A program made the position numbers and the translations under genes. The notes below the pieces were generated by a model, which worked only from the letters and a program-made list of their open reading frames with translations, was not told where the DNA came from and searched no databases. DNA of 64,000 bases from positions 186,001-250,000 of the forward strand of contig QPFY01000003.1 of the NCBI GenBank assembly GCA_003665825.1, read 5' to 3'. Source of the stretch: Microbotryum silenes-acaulis. Its lineage: Eukaryota > Basidiomycota > Microbotryomycetes > Microbotryales > Microbotryaceae. Each line of letters opens with the position of its first letter. Position 1 is the stretch's first letter. Shown piece after piece: positions 1 through 9,545 of this stretch.

Positions 1-388
1 TCGTCTAATTCCGGAGAGATGAAGCTGGCGGCCTCTCGACAAGATCTCCCTCGGCAGATATTTTCAAAGTCTTTCAGCATTCCCACAGGGTTCATGTCGA
101 GCAAGACCAACCGAAGAAAGATATTCTCAAACCCACGAACCCTGAATCACGGCACCACATCCTCTTCTTTCCACTCCGCTCCCTGCCAACCTACACCCCT
201 CTTCCTGAAGAAATGAACTCGGGTATTGGGTTGGGCACCGAGATCGCAGCTGTGTCGGAACAGACACGGTCAACCGAGTCAGAGCTTGTCCATGAAGTGT
301 TGCAAATAATAAGAGCGCTTACACATCGACATCGTACGGTTCCATGATGATGAGCGCAAAGTGATCCAAAGCTGTCCCAAGTGCCGCA
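1..388. other. No gene recognised at left edge
   Basis: A 65-codon ATG-initiated plus-strand ORF lies at 19-216, but it resembles no family I know and lacks the codon character of the neighbouring genes. The rest is probably the 3' flank of the minus-strand flavoprotein gene that ends at 389. Confidence 0.3.
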
Positions 389-1307
389 TCAGTTCTCCAT
401 TTCGCGCCTTCTCACTGCACCCTGTCCAAACCCATACGGCTCACCTTGCTTAATCTGCGCCTTCTCCTTCTGCCCTTTAGCTTCCTCTTCACTCGCCGGC
501 AACTCCTTGGGCCACTCCTCGGCCTGCCCCTTGTCGCCCAACTTGGACCCCGGAACAGGTCTCACAAAGCTGGCCCTCAACTCGGGCGAAATCTTGTGGA
601 AGATTCGGATCCTCTCTTGTTCCCAATCGAATTCATCCCCGGGGGAAAGACGGTCAAATATTTCGGATGGAGGGTGTGTTCCTTGGGAAGGTGGTTTGAT
701 GAGGTACGCTTGGGACCGGATGCGGAATTGAGTCATGGTTGGGAGATGCCACCATGCCAAAGAGGTGGTCGGGTTCGCTTCGACAGCGAGGGCTTTAGGG
801 GCGCTGCATAACGATAGCAGCAAGCCTATTAGTTGTTGAGTTTCTCGTTTTTTTTCCCTGCTCAGGTGATTTGTGTTTGCGTACCGCACATCGGTTGTGA
901 CGATCAAGTTGTCGTTGACCAACTTCACGCCTCGAGCATCCTCGCTCGGGTTCTTGGACCATGACGAATCCTCGTTCGACCTGTCATGATTCAAATCACA
1001 TTGATGAATACACCATATGTCACTCTTCCCATTTACAATTCCGTCACGTTCCCACTCAAAAGGTGACAATCAATCTGATCCACTCCCCCACTCCCCCCTG
1101 GCACTCCAATTCTCCCACTCACCTCCGCTCATTCACAAAACCACGATGCACGACGAACCGCGTCGAGCTCTCGCCACTCGCCCCATCAAACGTCGTCAAA
1201 GCGAACGAGATCGAGTCCTTGTTCTCCTTCATCGATCGATCCAAACTCTCTCTCAATAGCGTCGACCAACGTGGCGTGCGTGCGCTGGCGGTCGATGACG
1301 TCGACAT
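389..1307 (-). CDS. Pyridoxamine 5'-phosphate oxidase-like FMN-binding protein (Alr4036/Pyridox_oxase_2 type)
   Basis: Three exons on the minus strand: 1307-1123, 980-885 and 803-389. They close in frame to 231 aa. The N-terminal half has the family pattern of a short helix, then a strand (SISFALTTFD) and a VVHRGF motif. The middle has LIVTTDVR, and the third exon gives the W-x(5)-TQFRIRSQAY strand, then RIFHKISPELRASF and a P-x-PGSKL segment. These match the split-barrel flavin-binding fold of the Alr4036 family, in which TTD-R and QFRI flank the FMN site. The substrate is unknown for most fungal members, so only likely FMN binding and redox or sensor activity can be assigned. The start at 1307 was chosen because it is the first ATG before the conserved N-terminus. 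Both introns have GT-AG ends and remove frame breaks. Confidence 0.8.
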
Positions 1308-1689
1308 CGTACCGGTACCCGCAAGGCTGAGAGCTCGTACTACGTGTACTTGAACTAGAAGAGCTGTTGAGGAGCTGCTGCGTTGCAGACTTTGGGTGAG
1401 GTGGGTGAGGCGTTGAATTGTGGTGCTTTTCGCAGAGCGAACCTCGGACGAGGAAGCCAGGATGGTTGAATGTTGTGGAGCACGTGATGGAGCGCAGGCG
1501 AAGTGCTTCGGCGATCGACGACGGTCGAGGCGCGACATTCGATAGTAGATCGTAAGATTGGTATTCGCGAACACACCAGCAAAGATATTGGCTAGTAAGA
1601 AGTCCCCCCACCCCTGGACGGGACCTGCTGCTACAACAAACAACCGCCACAGTGCCTATCACGAAACCCCCGCCCTCTAAAGCTACGCA

Positions 1690-4517
1690 TCAGACCCTCG
1701 CGCCAATGCTCTGGACGTTCAACGCTCGTCGATGCGCATCGTTCCTCCTCTCTTGTTCCTGAACTTTTGCTAAATAATTCTCCTTCTTGTACGACTCTGC
1801 AGCAGGGCGTAGTCAAAGGCACGCTAAAGATCAATTACCCTTCCTCTTTCGCAAAATAAGCTCAGTAAACTGGCCGATCTCTTGACTTACCCAACAACCT
1901 CTCACCCAACCAAAGCCCCAACCTCGCGTTCCCAACGAGTTGGTCATCGTTCGTAGGCGCCGATGGTGCCGCCGGATTCTCGGTGGCCGGAGGTATCGCT
2001 CGAGCACCCATGCCTTTGACGAGATGCGAAGCTGCGTGCAGCATTTTTTGGGCCTGTCGAGTCCACATTCTGGATCAGCAGGGCTCAACTTCCAAAGAGA
2101 CGGATACCGAGAAGAAGGACGTACCTGATCGTTCCTAGTCATCAAGAACAAATTCGCCAACAAGCTTAACACCAATGCCTTGGCATGGTTCGAGTTCATC
2201 TGGTTCGATAACTGTAAAGCGACCGAGAGGTGTTGCTTCGACTTGGTGATCTCGCCCTTGGTTAAGGACTGGATGAACTCTGCGATCAAGTTCGACGAAG
2301 GTGACGACGACGCCGATTCTTCCGCGCAGGTGAACGCGACGATCTCTCTAGCGATCGCGTCGTACCGTGGGGACTCGAAAGCGTTGGACGGGTTCGCGGT
2401 CGGACGTTGCGGTGATCCGATCGGGTTCGCACTCGCGTTCGAGCTCGCATGCGTTGACAAGCGGATCCTCCACCCTTGCGACATTTTTAGCATCAACAAC
2501 GAGAGCCCAGCCAGGACTCGCAAGCCTTGGCGCTGCTCGTCGTCGTCGTCGTTCTCGGTTGCCGACGAAGTAGCCGTCTTGTCCAACACGGTCTCGTAGC
2601 ATTCCTCGGCTTTCGCGTCTTCCCCCTCGGCATGGAACAACATCCCGAAATCAAGCGTGATCCTCCCCTCGTACTCGTCCCACAACCCCTCCCGATTCCT
2701 CGCCGTAGTGACCGCATCCAACAATTGGTTCTTTGCCTGCTCGAACCCAGATCGCATGATCTCCAACTCGCTCGAGAACAAGAGCAAATGAATCTTCATT
2801 CGCGCGATGCGGGCGAGGTAGTCCGCGACCTCATGCGGTTGCGTCAACGGCGGACACGGCTCGATGCTGTTGAGTTTGAGGTCGAACAGTTTGAGGCCTT
2901 CGTTGGCAAAGAGCGTCGAGCGGGGTTTAGACCCGAAAGGATCGCGGTGGATCGCGACGGAGGCGAGGAAGGCAAAGTTGTAGACGAGCGTGCGAGGTCC
3001 CAAACTGATCGAGATGGATTGGACCGAAGGCAGGGGGGCGCCCAGCGAAGGCGGGGGGACAAAAAGGTCCGCTGGATTGTCCCGAGTCTTGTTAGGGTCC
3101 GGAGGATTGATGGGGATCTGTGAAGCCCGACCTTTGCTACAATCAGTACAGCGGCACAGCACGTGACCCCCCTGGTGACCCGACCCTGACCCACCCTACA
3201 CCACCCTTCGTCCTCGCTTCGCTTCTCCTCCCCTTCGGCGCGCTCGCGATCCAGCAGCCCATGCGCGAGCTTGAGCTTCTCCTTGGCCTCCTTGGTCAGC
3301 CCCATATGCGCCTGCAGCAGACTCTCGATCAAGAGCGCATAGACCTTGAGCCCCGAAGGTAAATGTTTCTCGATCAAGTCTTTGGGTCCGAGCGCTTGTA
3401 AGGCCTGCAACATCGAAGAGACGAGGTGCCACTGCGAGCCTTTGGCGAGGGCCAGACGGGCGATCGAGGTGTAGCACACGGCACGAACGAGCACGTCGCC
3501 TCGATGGGTGGCGATGCGATCGACTTCGTACCAGGACGCGAGCGCGTCGGTGTAGGACGTGTTGGGCAGGTTCGCGAGGGTGATGTGGAGATGGTAGACC
3601 CAATGTACGGGGGTCGTCGGGGAGGACAACAGGCGCCGCAAGGTCTGCCGAGCGAATTTGGACGAGGACGAGAGCGAAGGTTGCAGTAGTGCCAGATGAG
3701 GTGTGAAGCTCTTGAGCGTATCGTGCTGCAAATTTGTGACAAAGACTCGTAAACACATCGAAGAATTGGGGCCAGACTAGGTCTTTGGCCGCCGACCTAC
3801 CTTTTCCGACGCGACCATCTGTAGATTTTGACATTCGAGCCGAGAAGGCGAACGAAAGGTCAAAAAGTGACCGGGGCCGAGTGAAGAATTGCGATCAGCG
3901 TCCGTCCCCGACCCGAATTCAAAAGAGGTGCGTCTTGAACAACTGACCCCTCTACTGGACATCTTGTCCAAGAGTGCACTACTGGCCTCACTCGAGGCCA
4001 AACACTCGGCGAGCATCGTCCTCGCCCTGAGTTCGACCCTACCGGAGCCCAAGCCCTGCCACGGCCCGCCGCTGCTGGTGAGCGCGACGACCTGGTCCAG
4101 ACAGATCGACAGCGCGGCGTGGAAGCGGCGGTACGACATCCAGGCGAGCGTGTACCGCTTGTGCGAGTTGGTCGAGGAGGAAGGAGGTTTGCACAGCGTC
4201 GGGTGCAGGGCCACAGCTTGGGAGTGGTACGATTGCGCGAGCACGAGCAGCAGTAGCGGTAAAGGTAGCTGTTGCAGAGGTGGAGGAGGGGGTGGAGGTG
4301 ACAGACCCCACTGCGGTGCAAGACCCGTGTGCGTGCCGACGGGCATGGTCATCGAGTTGGTTGTGGGGTGAACAGCAGGCGCAGAAGCTGAAGGGAGAGG
4401 CGGGCTCAGTCGGGGCCTTTTGGTCGGAGAGCCATGCTGCAGGTGGCTACTACTCCCGTCTTGATTGTAGAAAGGCGGAGTGTGGTGCGGCCCCAACAGT
4501 GGCAGATTGGGGTTCAT
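1690..4517 (-). CDS. SCC4: Cohesin loading factor subunit Scc4/Mau2
   Basis: Predicted exons 4517-3801, 3725-3195, 3117-2125, 2053-1891 and 1796-1690 give 836 aa. The product is the TPR-like partner of Scc2, which loads cohesin on chromosomes in the nucleus. Visible family hallmarks are the N-terminal SYHSQAVALH helix region, LASWYEVDRIA and KVYALLIESLLQAHMGL, then GRITLDFGMLFHAEGED followed by a TPR-like AKAEECYETVL. Near the C-terminus come LLANLFLMTRNDQAQKML, HLVKGMGA and ARLGLWLGERLL. The tail SYKKENYLAKVQEQERRN comes only from the last exon, and the splice restores the frame exactly. The start at 4517 is the first ATG of the open frame. The N-terminal 70 residues are Pro/Ser-rich and poorly conserved. 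Residues around 3950-3830 could be an in-frame retained intron. The DIRS-like element ends only a few hundred bases upstream of the start. Confidence 0.88.
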
Positions 4518-4931
4518 ACCGGTTGACGACGAGCTTGCGCGAACGGGACGGGGGAGCAGGGTCAACAGAGCCGGAGGAGGTCAAAGCGGGAAACTCGTCG
4601 AGCCACGCGCCGCGACGTGAGAGGACGTGAGGCGACTTGAGAGGATGGGAGCGCGCTTTTCCCCTCCGATGTCTCGATCGGATGCCAATGGGGTTCTCGA
4701 GCGCGGGAAGGAGATTGCAACCTTCCTTGTGTATCTTTCGGTTTGTTTGGTTGTGTTGGGATGAGGAAGATGATTAATCTTCCTGGACGAGACCCTGGGA
4801 TGATGCGTACACCCCAATTCCCGAGCCCCCGGTTCGGACAGGCGCCCTGGCGCCGGACGCGTACCACAGGTCACGCCCCCCACATTCACAACCAAAGAAA
4901 CACAGCGAAAGATGCCTACGTTACAACGCAT
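4518..4931. promoter_or_regulatory. SCC4 upstream region and outer flank of the DIRS-like element
   Basis: There is no credible ORF here. This must hold the SCC4 promoter and 5' UTR (minus strand) as well as the 3' end of the DIRS-like element. I could not find the element's terminal repeat by eye, so the boundary is unplaced. Confidence 0.3.
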
Positions 4932-6380
4932 TCAGGCTCTAACCGAATCGAGTGCAAGCTTGCCAGCCTTGCTCAGCACTTGGATCGCAATCTCCTTGTG
5001 CTGACGCCAATACCTGTCAAAGGCATTCGATGACCAATGGCCAAGGTTTCGGATGTGATCCGTGTGTACACCTTCTCGAAGGTAAAACGTGGCCCCACCG
5101 GACCTAAAGGAGTGGTTATTCAAGGGCGCCCTTTCGCTCGCCTCGAGAATGTGTTTGATTCGTCGCGAGAACGCCGAGGAGGTCAGCTGTCGATGACCTC
5201 CCTCGCGCGCCCGATATGAGAACAACCGCCCTGGTGGAGGGTCGTTTAGGCGGAAATGGTTATCGATGCCACCGACCGGGCAGAAGGGCTCGCCGTCTCG
5301 CGCCGAGACTATCAGCGTGCGGCCGACACGCCGACGCACCTTGTCGAACGGGAGGTCCAACTCGTATCGGAGAGGAGCTTCGCTCGTCGCATCGATCCGG
5401 CGTGCATTGGCCACCGCTAGATGCCGCTCGGCTATGAACTCTTCGTCCGCCGAATGCGCCGTAAACTCACCCAATCTCGCCATCGCGAAGAACGCCGCAC
5501 ACGCTGCAGCAAACACGGCCGTATCGAACGGACTGCACTTATCGATCCCCGCGGCCAGGCACCTGAGGTCGTCCAAAGTCGCCGCCAATCGCTCTGGTTT
5601 GGGGGCTGGAGCTGTGGCCGCAGCCGCAGCCAGTTGCATCGTCCACATCTTCGGATCGTAGTTCATACGCAGCCCATGCGTCGTGTGCCAAAATTCTAGG
5701 GCGGTACGGAATCGGCGGAAGTGGCTGACGCTATAGGCTCCGACGCCATTTCCCGACAACGCGATCCGAGTGAGAAATCGCCCGACGACGTCAGGATGTG
5801 CGGGGAATCGATCCCTCCGGTCGACCAACTCGTCGTCACAGTACTCGAGGTATCGTAGAATGCACCTCGCGTACATCTCGTTCGACTCCGCCGTTCGACC
5901 TGCCGCAACCATCACCGCGTGCTCTGTCGCAGCCACTGCACACGCAAGGAGCGGACGTTGGACCGGAGTCGTCGGTGTGAGAACGAGGATTCGGTTGATA
6001 CCTCGATGCGCCTTGGCGAACGCGGCGCACAGCCGCTCCTCCGGCGTGCAATTCGTGGATAAAGCCATCGGGGCCATCTCGTTCCCGTCTGCCTCAGGTA
6101 GGTAAACGACGATGTCCCCCGAATGGGAACTGCGCAACATCGGCAATCTTGGATTCGACGTCGACGTGAATCCCAAACAAGCCCCTGGACTACGATCTAG
6201 TTTCACAATCGGAAGTGGCGCCGCAGCCGGTGCTCCATCGCGCAGCGCCGAACTCGACGCGTCGGCCCGACCGGTAAGCGCTCTTCCTGACTTGAACGCG
6301 CGCTCCCTAACGGCCATCGTCGGGTACGGAACGGCTCGTTGACGAAGCCTCGACGCGGCTCGTGAATCCTCGAAAGACAT
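4932..6380 (-). CDS. Tyrosine recombinase of the DIRS-like element
   Basis: A single 482-aa ORF starts at an ATG. The N-terminal core-binding half has YARCILRYLEYC and HPDVVGRFLTRIA. The C-terminal catalytic half shows the first active-site Arg in FFAMARLGEFT, the H-x-x-R box as NNHSFRSGG, the downstream His/Trp box as LGHWSS, and the nucleophilic Tyr in NAFDRYWRQH. This full R-HxxR-H/W-Y set indicates an intact recombinase, which would insert the circular cDNA of the element. A Crypton would have the same enzyme but no RT; the RT-RNase H ORF upstream in the same orientation argues for DIRS/Ngaro. No frameshift or stop is visible. Confidence 0.88.
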   Translation of the reverse strand: MSFEDSRAASRLRQRAVPYPTMAVRERAFKSGRALTGRADASSSALRDGAPAAAPLPIVKLDRSPGACLGFTSTSNPRLPMLRSSHSGDIVVYLPEADGNEMAPMALSTNCTPEERLCAAFAKAHRGINRILVLTPTTPVQRPLLACAVAATEHAVMVAAGRTAESNEMYARCILRYLEYCDDELVDRRDRFPAHPDVVGRFLTRIALSGNGVGAYSVSHFRRFRTALEFWHTTHGLRMNYDPKMWTMQLAAAAATAPAPKPERLAATLDDLRCLAAGIDKCSPFDTAVFAAACAAFFAMARLGEFTAHSADEEFIAERHLAVANARRIDATSEAPLRYELDLPFDKVRRRVGRTLIVSARDGEPFCPVGGIDNHFRLNDPPPGRLFSYRAREGGHRQLTSSAFSRRIKHILEASERAPLNNHSFRSGGATFYLREGVHTDHIRNLGHWSSNAFDRYWRQHKEIAIQVLSKAGKLALDSVRA

Positions 6381-6685
6381 CTGTATTTTCGAGACGGCGT
6401 GCGACCCCCTCGTCCGACAAAGTGTGGGGGGAGGCCGAACGTGCCAAGCACGCGCCCGCGATCACGCGATTGTCTCGCGGCGGAGACGGGATAGGACCGG
6501 ATAACCGCAAAGTCGCAACCGAGGCATAAGAGCGCGGCTCTGAGTCATGATAGCGTGACATTGACAAAACAGGACGCAAGAGGGTTCGACCTCACAAACA
6601 AGCAAAGGTACACGACTTCGCAGACACAGGGATACGCAACTCCGTACGAACGAGGCTCCACCTTCCACGAAGGGAGTCAGATATC

Positions 6686-7423
6686 TCAGCCTATCGTCCA
6701 CAGGGGCTCTCCCGCCGCCAGCAGCAACTCGCGCCCCGCCGGAAACTTCGACAGTGGGTGCGCGATCATGAACGGGAACGGTTCGTACTGCCGCGGGCGG
6801 TCCGGCTGCCGGGACACGACGTCCGCGGGGTTCACCTTCGTGTTGATGTATTCAATCGACCACTTCACGCCTCGAGTTTCCTCAAGGCTGCGCAGGTTTG
6901 AAAGCGACGAGTTCAACAAGGGATTCATTGAATGCCCTTTCCTCCATCCAAGCACAACCCCGGTGTTGTCGCATTGTAGAACGAAATGTCTATCGTCTTT
7001 AGACATTCGTAACGCAGCCTCGGCCAGCGCCTCGACCGCCCACGCCTCCGCGTTCGTGATCGAGACCGAGTGTCGAGGCGGTGGCAGATCCGTCCACCCC
7101 TCGGGGAGGGCGAAGTACGCGGAGTATCCGTTGATGACGATGCCTAGTCCGTGCATACAGGCATCCGACGCTAGCGCAAGCTTCGATGGGATCGGGAGGG
7201 CCTCGAACGACGTGGAGAATGGGCCTTCCGACAAGAGGAACCTTCTCCAGTATTCGAGTTGATCGTACGTGCGACGGTCCAGGCGACGCGCCCGCGAAAC
7301 CGCCTTCCGGTCCCCGTACGCGATACACTGTCTGTATAGACAGTTGAGATGGGTCCGTAATGCAGGTAGGATGTAGGCGACATACCCCAACGACCCAGTG
7401 ACCGACTCGACCTCCGAGCGTTC
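6686..7423 (-). pseudogene. RNase H end of the DIRS-like RT-RNase H ORF (cut by Gypsy insertion)
   Basis: This is the 3' piece of the element's polymerase ORF. It carries an RNase H-like domain: SKLALASDACMHGLGIV (first Asp), ITNAEAWAVEALAEA (Glu), FVLQCDNTGVV (Asp) and EYINTKVNPADVVSR near the end (Asp). The coding frame joins the RT piece at 12573 if the Gypsy insert and one copy of CGTTC are removed. The ORF is therefore broken by insertion and not by point decay. Its stop at 6686 is about 300 nt before the recombinase ATG. Confidence 0.82.
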
Positions 7424-7665
7424 TGTAAGGCAAGGCCTTACGACGGGCCACAGGCATTAGAAATAGAGATTGCGCGCGCCTAGCTTCTTCAGCTCTCTCT
7501 TCATCGAGCTGACACCAGAAGCTAGGTGAGTACTGGTGTTCCCTATCTCAGCACTATCGTATCTTCATCGAGCTGACACCAGAAGCTAGTTGTAATCCAT
7601 ATAACTTGCACCTGTCATCTTCGGTCACCAGTGAGGCTCCGCTGTCCGAGACAGCGTGCCTTTCA
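7424..7665 (+). repeat. 5' LTR of the Gypsy element
   Basis: The LTR is 242 bp, TG...CA, and matches the 3' LTR at all but one position (7636). It contains an internal direct repeat of 28 bases (7498-7525 and 7562-7589), present in both LTRs. An upstream flank copy of the target duplication ends at 7423. Confidence 0.95.
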
Positions 7666-7841
7666 CTTTTTTTTTGACAACGTCGAGTTCATTGGTACCC
7701 CAACGATACGGCCTACGCTCATCAGGTCCGGCCGTACTCGAACAATCGAACCAATCGACTAGCCAGGATCGTTCAAATCAAGACGACCCTGCAGCACTAG
7801 CAGCCCAGCGCACCCCCCCAGCCCAGCCCAGCCCGCCCGCC

Positions 7842-9545
7842 ATGTCCACTCCTGTCCCGCCCACGCACGTATACAAAGCCAGTGACCCACCTCAGCTGCA
7901 TCAAACTTCGATGGAGGCTCTTCGGGAATACTTCATGCGCCTGGATTACTACAACCGGCGCGTGGCCGGTGTACCCGTCACTTCCGACCACGACAAGATC
8001 GAAGGCGCTGGTATGGGGTTGCAAGTCCTGGCGCTCAAAACCTGGTTCTCTCAAGGGTTGAGCAAACACCTTGCTAAACCGTACGCCCAATTCAATTCGG
8101 AGTTGATCCGCCGCGCCGTGCCCGCCGATTTCGTCTGGACGCAACTCGAGGTGTTGCACCGGCAACGCCAAGTGACGGGTCACGATGTACACGCATTCCA
8201 GGACTTCTCCGATCGAATGCGCGTCCTCCAGATGGAGATTGGGTTCCAGGTCGTCTCGGATCAGGAACTCGCCAAGCTTGTTCTCCTCGGCACCGATCCC
8301 GAGCTGTGCCGACTCCTCCGCACGCATGTCGTCTCGTCGCTAGCTGGATGGTCCGACCTCTCACTCGAGAGACTCGCTCTCGATGCTCCCGCCCCAGCTG
8401 TGGTCTCGGAAACCGACGTCCACAGCGATGCACCGGCGGAGCAACCCGGGGAGTTCGATTATCAAGTATTCGAACGGATTGGACGCGAAGAGTGGGGTGT
8501 CATCGCGCAACGCCGAGCGGCCATTGCGACCCAAGTCGCCGCACTCCAACAACAGCGGCCCAACACACGACCGACGGCCTCGACGATGCGACCAGCCTCC
8601 ACCACCGCCCCAGCCTCGGGGGGACCCCGTCCCCGGTTCACCGCCGAGGAGCGCGCGTACCTAGACCAGAAACATGGGTGCTATCGCTGCCGCGCCCTCA
8701 ACGCGGATCACATGTCGAGCAACTGCCCTCGCTATGCCCCTGCTCTAGGAGCGCCCGCCACCTCGTCGACTCCCCTGTCGACCGCTCCCGCCGCTCGCAC
8801 TCGTCCTGGTATGGTGGCGGCCATCCAGATGTTCCAAGAAACGGGTGATTCAACCGCGTTTGCTGGCCTCAACAGTGACTCGAAAGACGATGATTACTCG
8901 TACGCCCCTCGCTCGTTCCCGCCTTTACCCGTCTCTCTGCGTGGTGCTCATGGTACCCTCACTGCCTCGGCCCTCGTAGATTCGGGGTCGCCTCAAACGT
9001 TCCTCAGTAAGGACTTCGTTCAGCGATTGGGATTGGAAAAACGGGCCTTGGAACAGCACACGAAGTACACTCTTGCAATGCAGAACCAAGTTCCCACTGT
9101 CTTCACCTGCACGCATTTTATTCGAGTTCCGGTCGAACTGGCTAATGGACGTTGGGCGGCGGGCCGGACGTACGCCGAAGTGGCGCCCCTGGGGAGGGAC
9201 CTCGAGCTTATTCTGGGAGGCAACTTCATCTACACGCACAAGATTGACCTAGGTCATTTCCCACACCCGCACCTCACGTGTAAGAATAACCCGGAGGAGC
9301 CAATTGACGCGCGCCTTCGCCTCCGCAAGCCTCCACCCTGCTTGAACTATCGTCCCAGCCGCGCGGCACGTCGCCCGTGGCCGCTATCGCGCCCGTCAAC
9401 GAAGACGAACAGCTCCGCCTTGCCGCGCTCGACCAGCGCCTGCGCGCGGTTTACGCTGATCGCTTCCCTGACGACATTCCACCGGTTGCCACCTATCAAT
9501 CCCCGGTGCGACACCATATCGAGCTTGACAACCCGCGCACCGTGA
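7842..9545 (+). CDS. Gypsy Gag-protease polyprotein
   Basis: The frame is open from the LTR edge; the first ATG is 7842 (starting STPVPPTHVY). The Gag core (residues about 20-200) precedes a zinc knuckle written CYRC, then H, then C with CX2CX6HX4C spacing, slightly longer than the canonical CX2CX4HX4C. The aspartic protease follows at about 9000 with ALVDSGSPQTFLS; the DSG triad holds the catalytic Asp. The ORF overlaps the pol ORF start (9377) by about 170 nt in the frame one base back, which fits expression by -1 frameshifting, though no slippery site was confirmed. Confidence 0.85.
   Translation: MSTPVPPTHVYKASDPPQLHQTSMEALREYFMRLDYYNRRVAGVPVTSDHDKIEGAGMGLQVLALKTWFSQGLSKHLAKPYAQFNSELIRRAVPADFVWTQLEVLHRQRQVTGHDVHAFQDFSDRMRVLQMEIGFQVVSDQELAKLVLLGTDPELCRLLRTHVVSSLAGWSDLSLERLALDAPAPAVVSETDVHSDAPAEQPGEFDYQVFERIGREEWGVIAQRRAAIATQVAALQQQRPNTRPTASTMRPASTTAPASGGPRPRFTAEERAYLDQKHGCYRCRALNADHMSSNCPRYAPALGAPATSSTPLSTAPAARTRPGMVAAIQMFQETGDSTAFAGLNSDSKDDDYSYAPRSFPPLPVSLRGAHGTLTASALVDSGSPQTFLSKDFVQRLGLEKRALEQHTKYTLAMQNQVPTVFTCTHFIRVPVELANGRWAAGRTYAEVAPLGRDLELILGGNFIYTHKIDLGHFPHPHLTCKNNPEEPIDARLRLRKPPPCLNYRPSRAARRPWPLSRPSTKTNSSALPRSTSACARFTLIASLTTFHRLPPINPRCDTISSLTTRAP

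Noticed and set aside
3830..3948. Intron in SCC4 exon 1
   Set aside because: A GTCAGT donor exists, but the frame is open throughout and reads RLECQNLQMVASEK, which looks coding. The simpler unspliced model was kept.
4932..6380. Crypton transposon
   Set aside because: The tyrosine recombinase alone would allow it, but RT-RNase H and a Cys/His Gag lie upstream in the same orientation, so a DIRS/Ngaro element explains all three.
7656..7841. Gag starting at the GTG in the LTR edge
   Set aside because: The frame is open, but the first ATG is at 7842 and a eukaryotic GTG start is unlikely.
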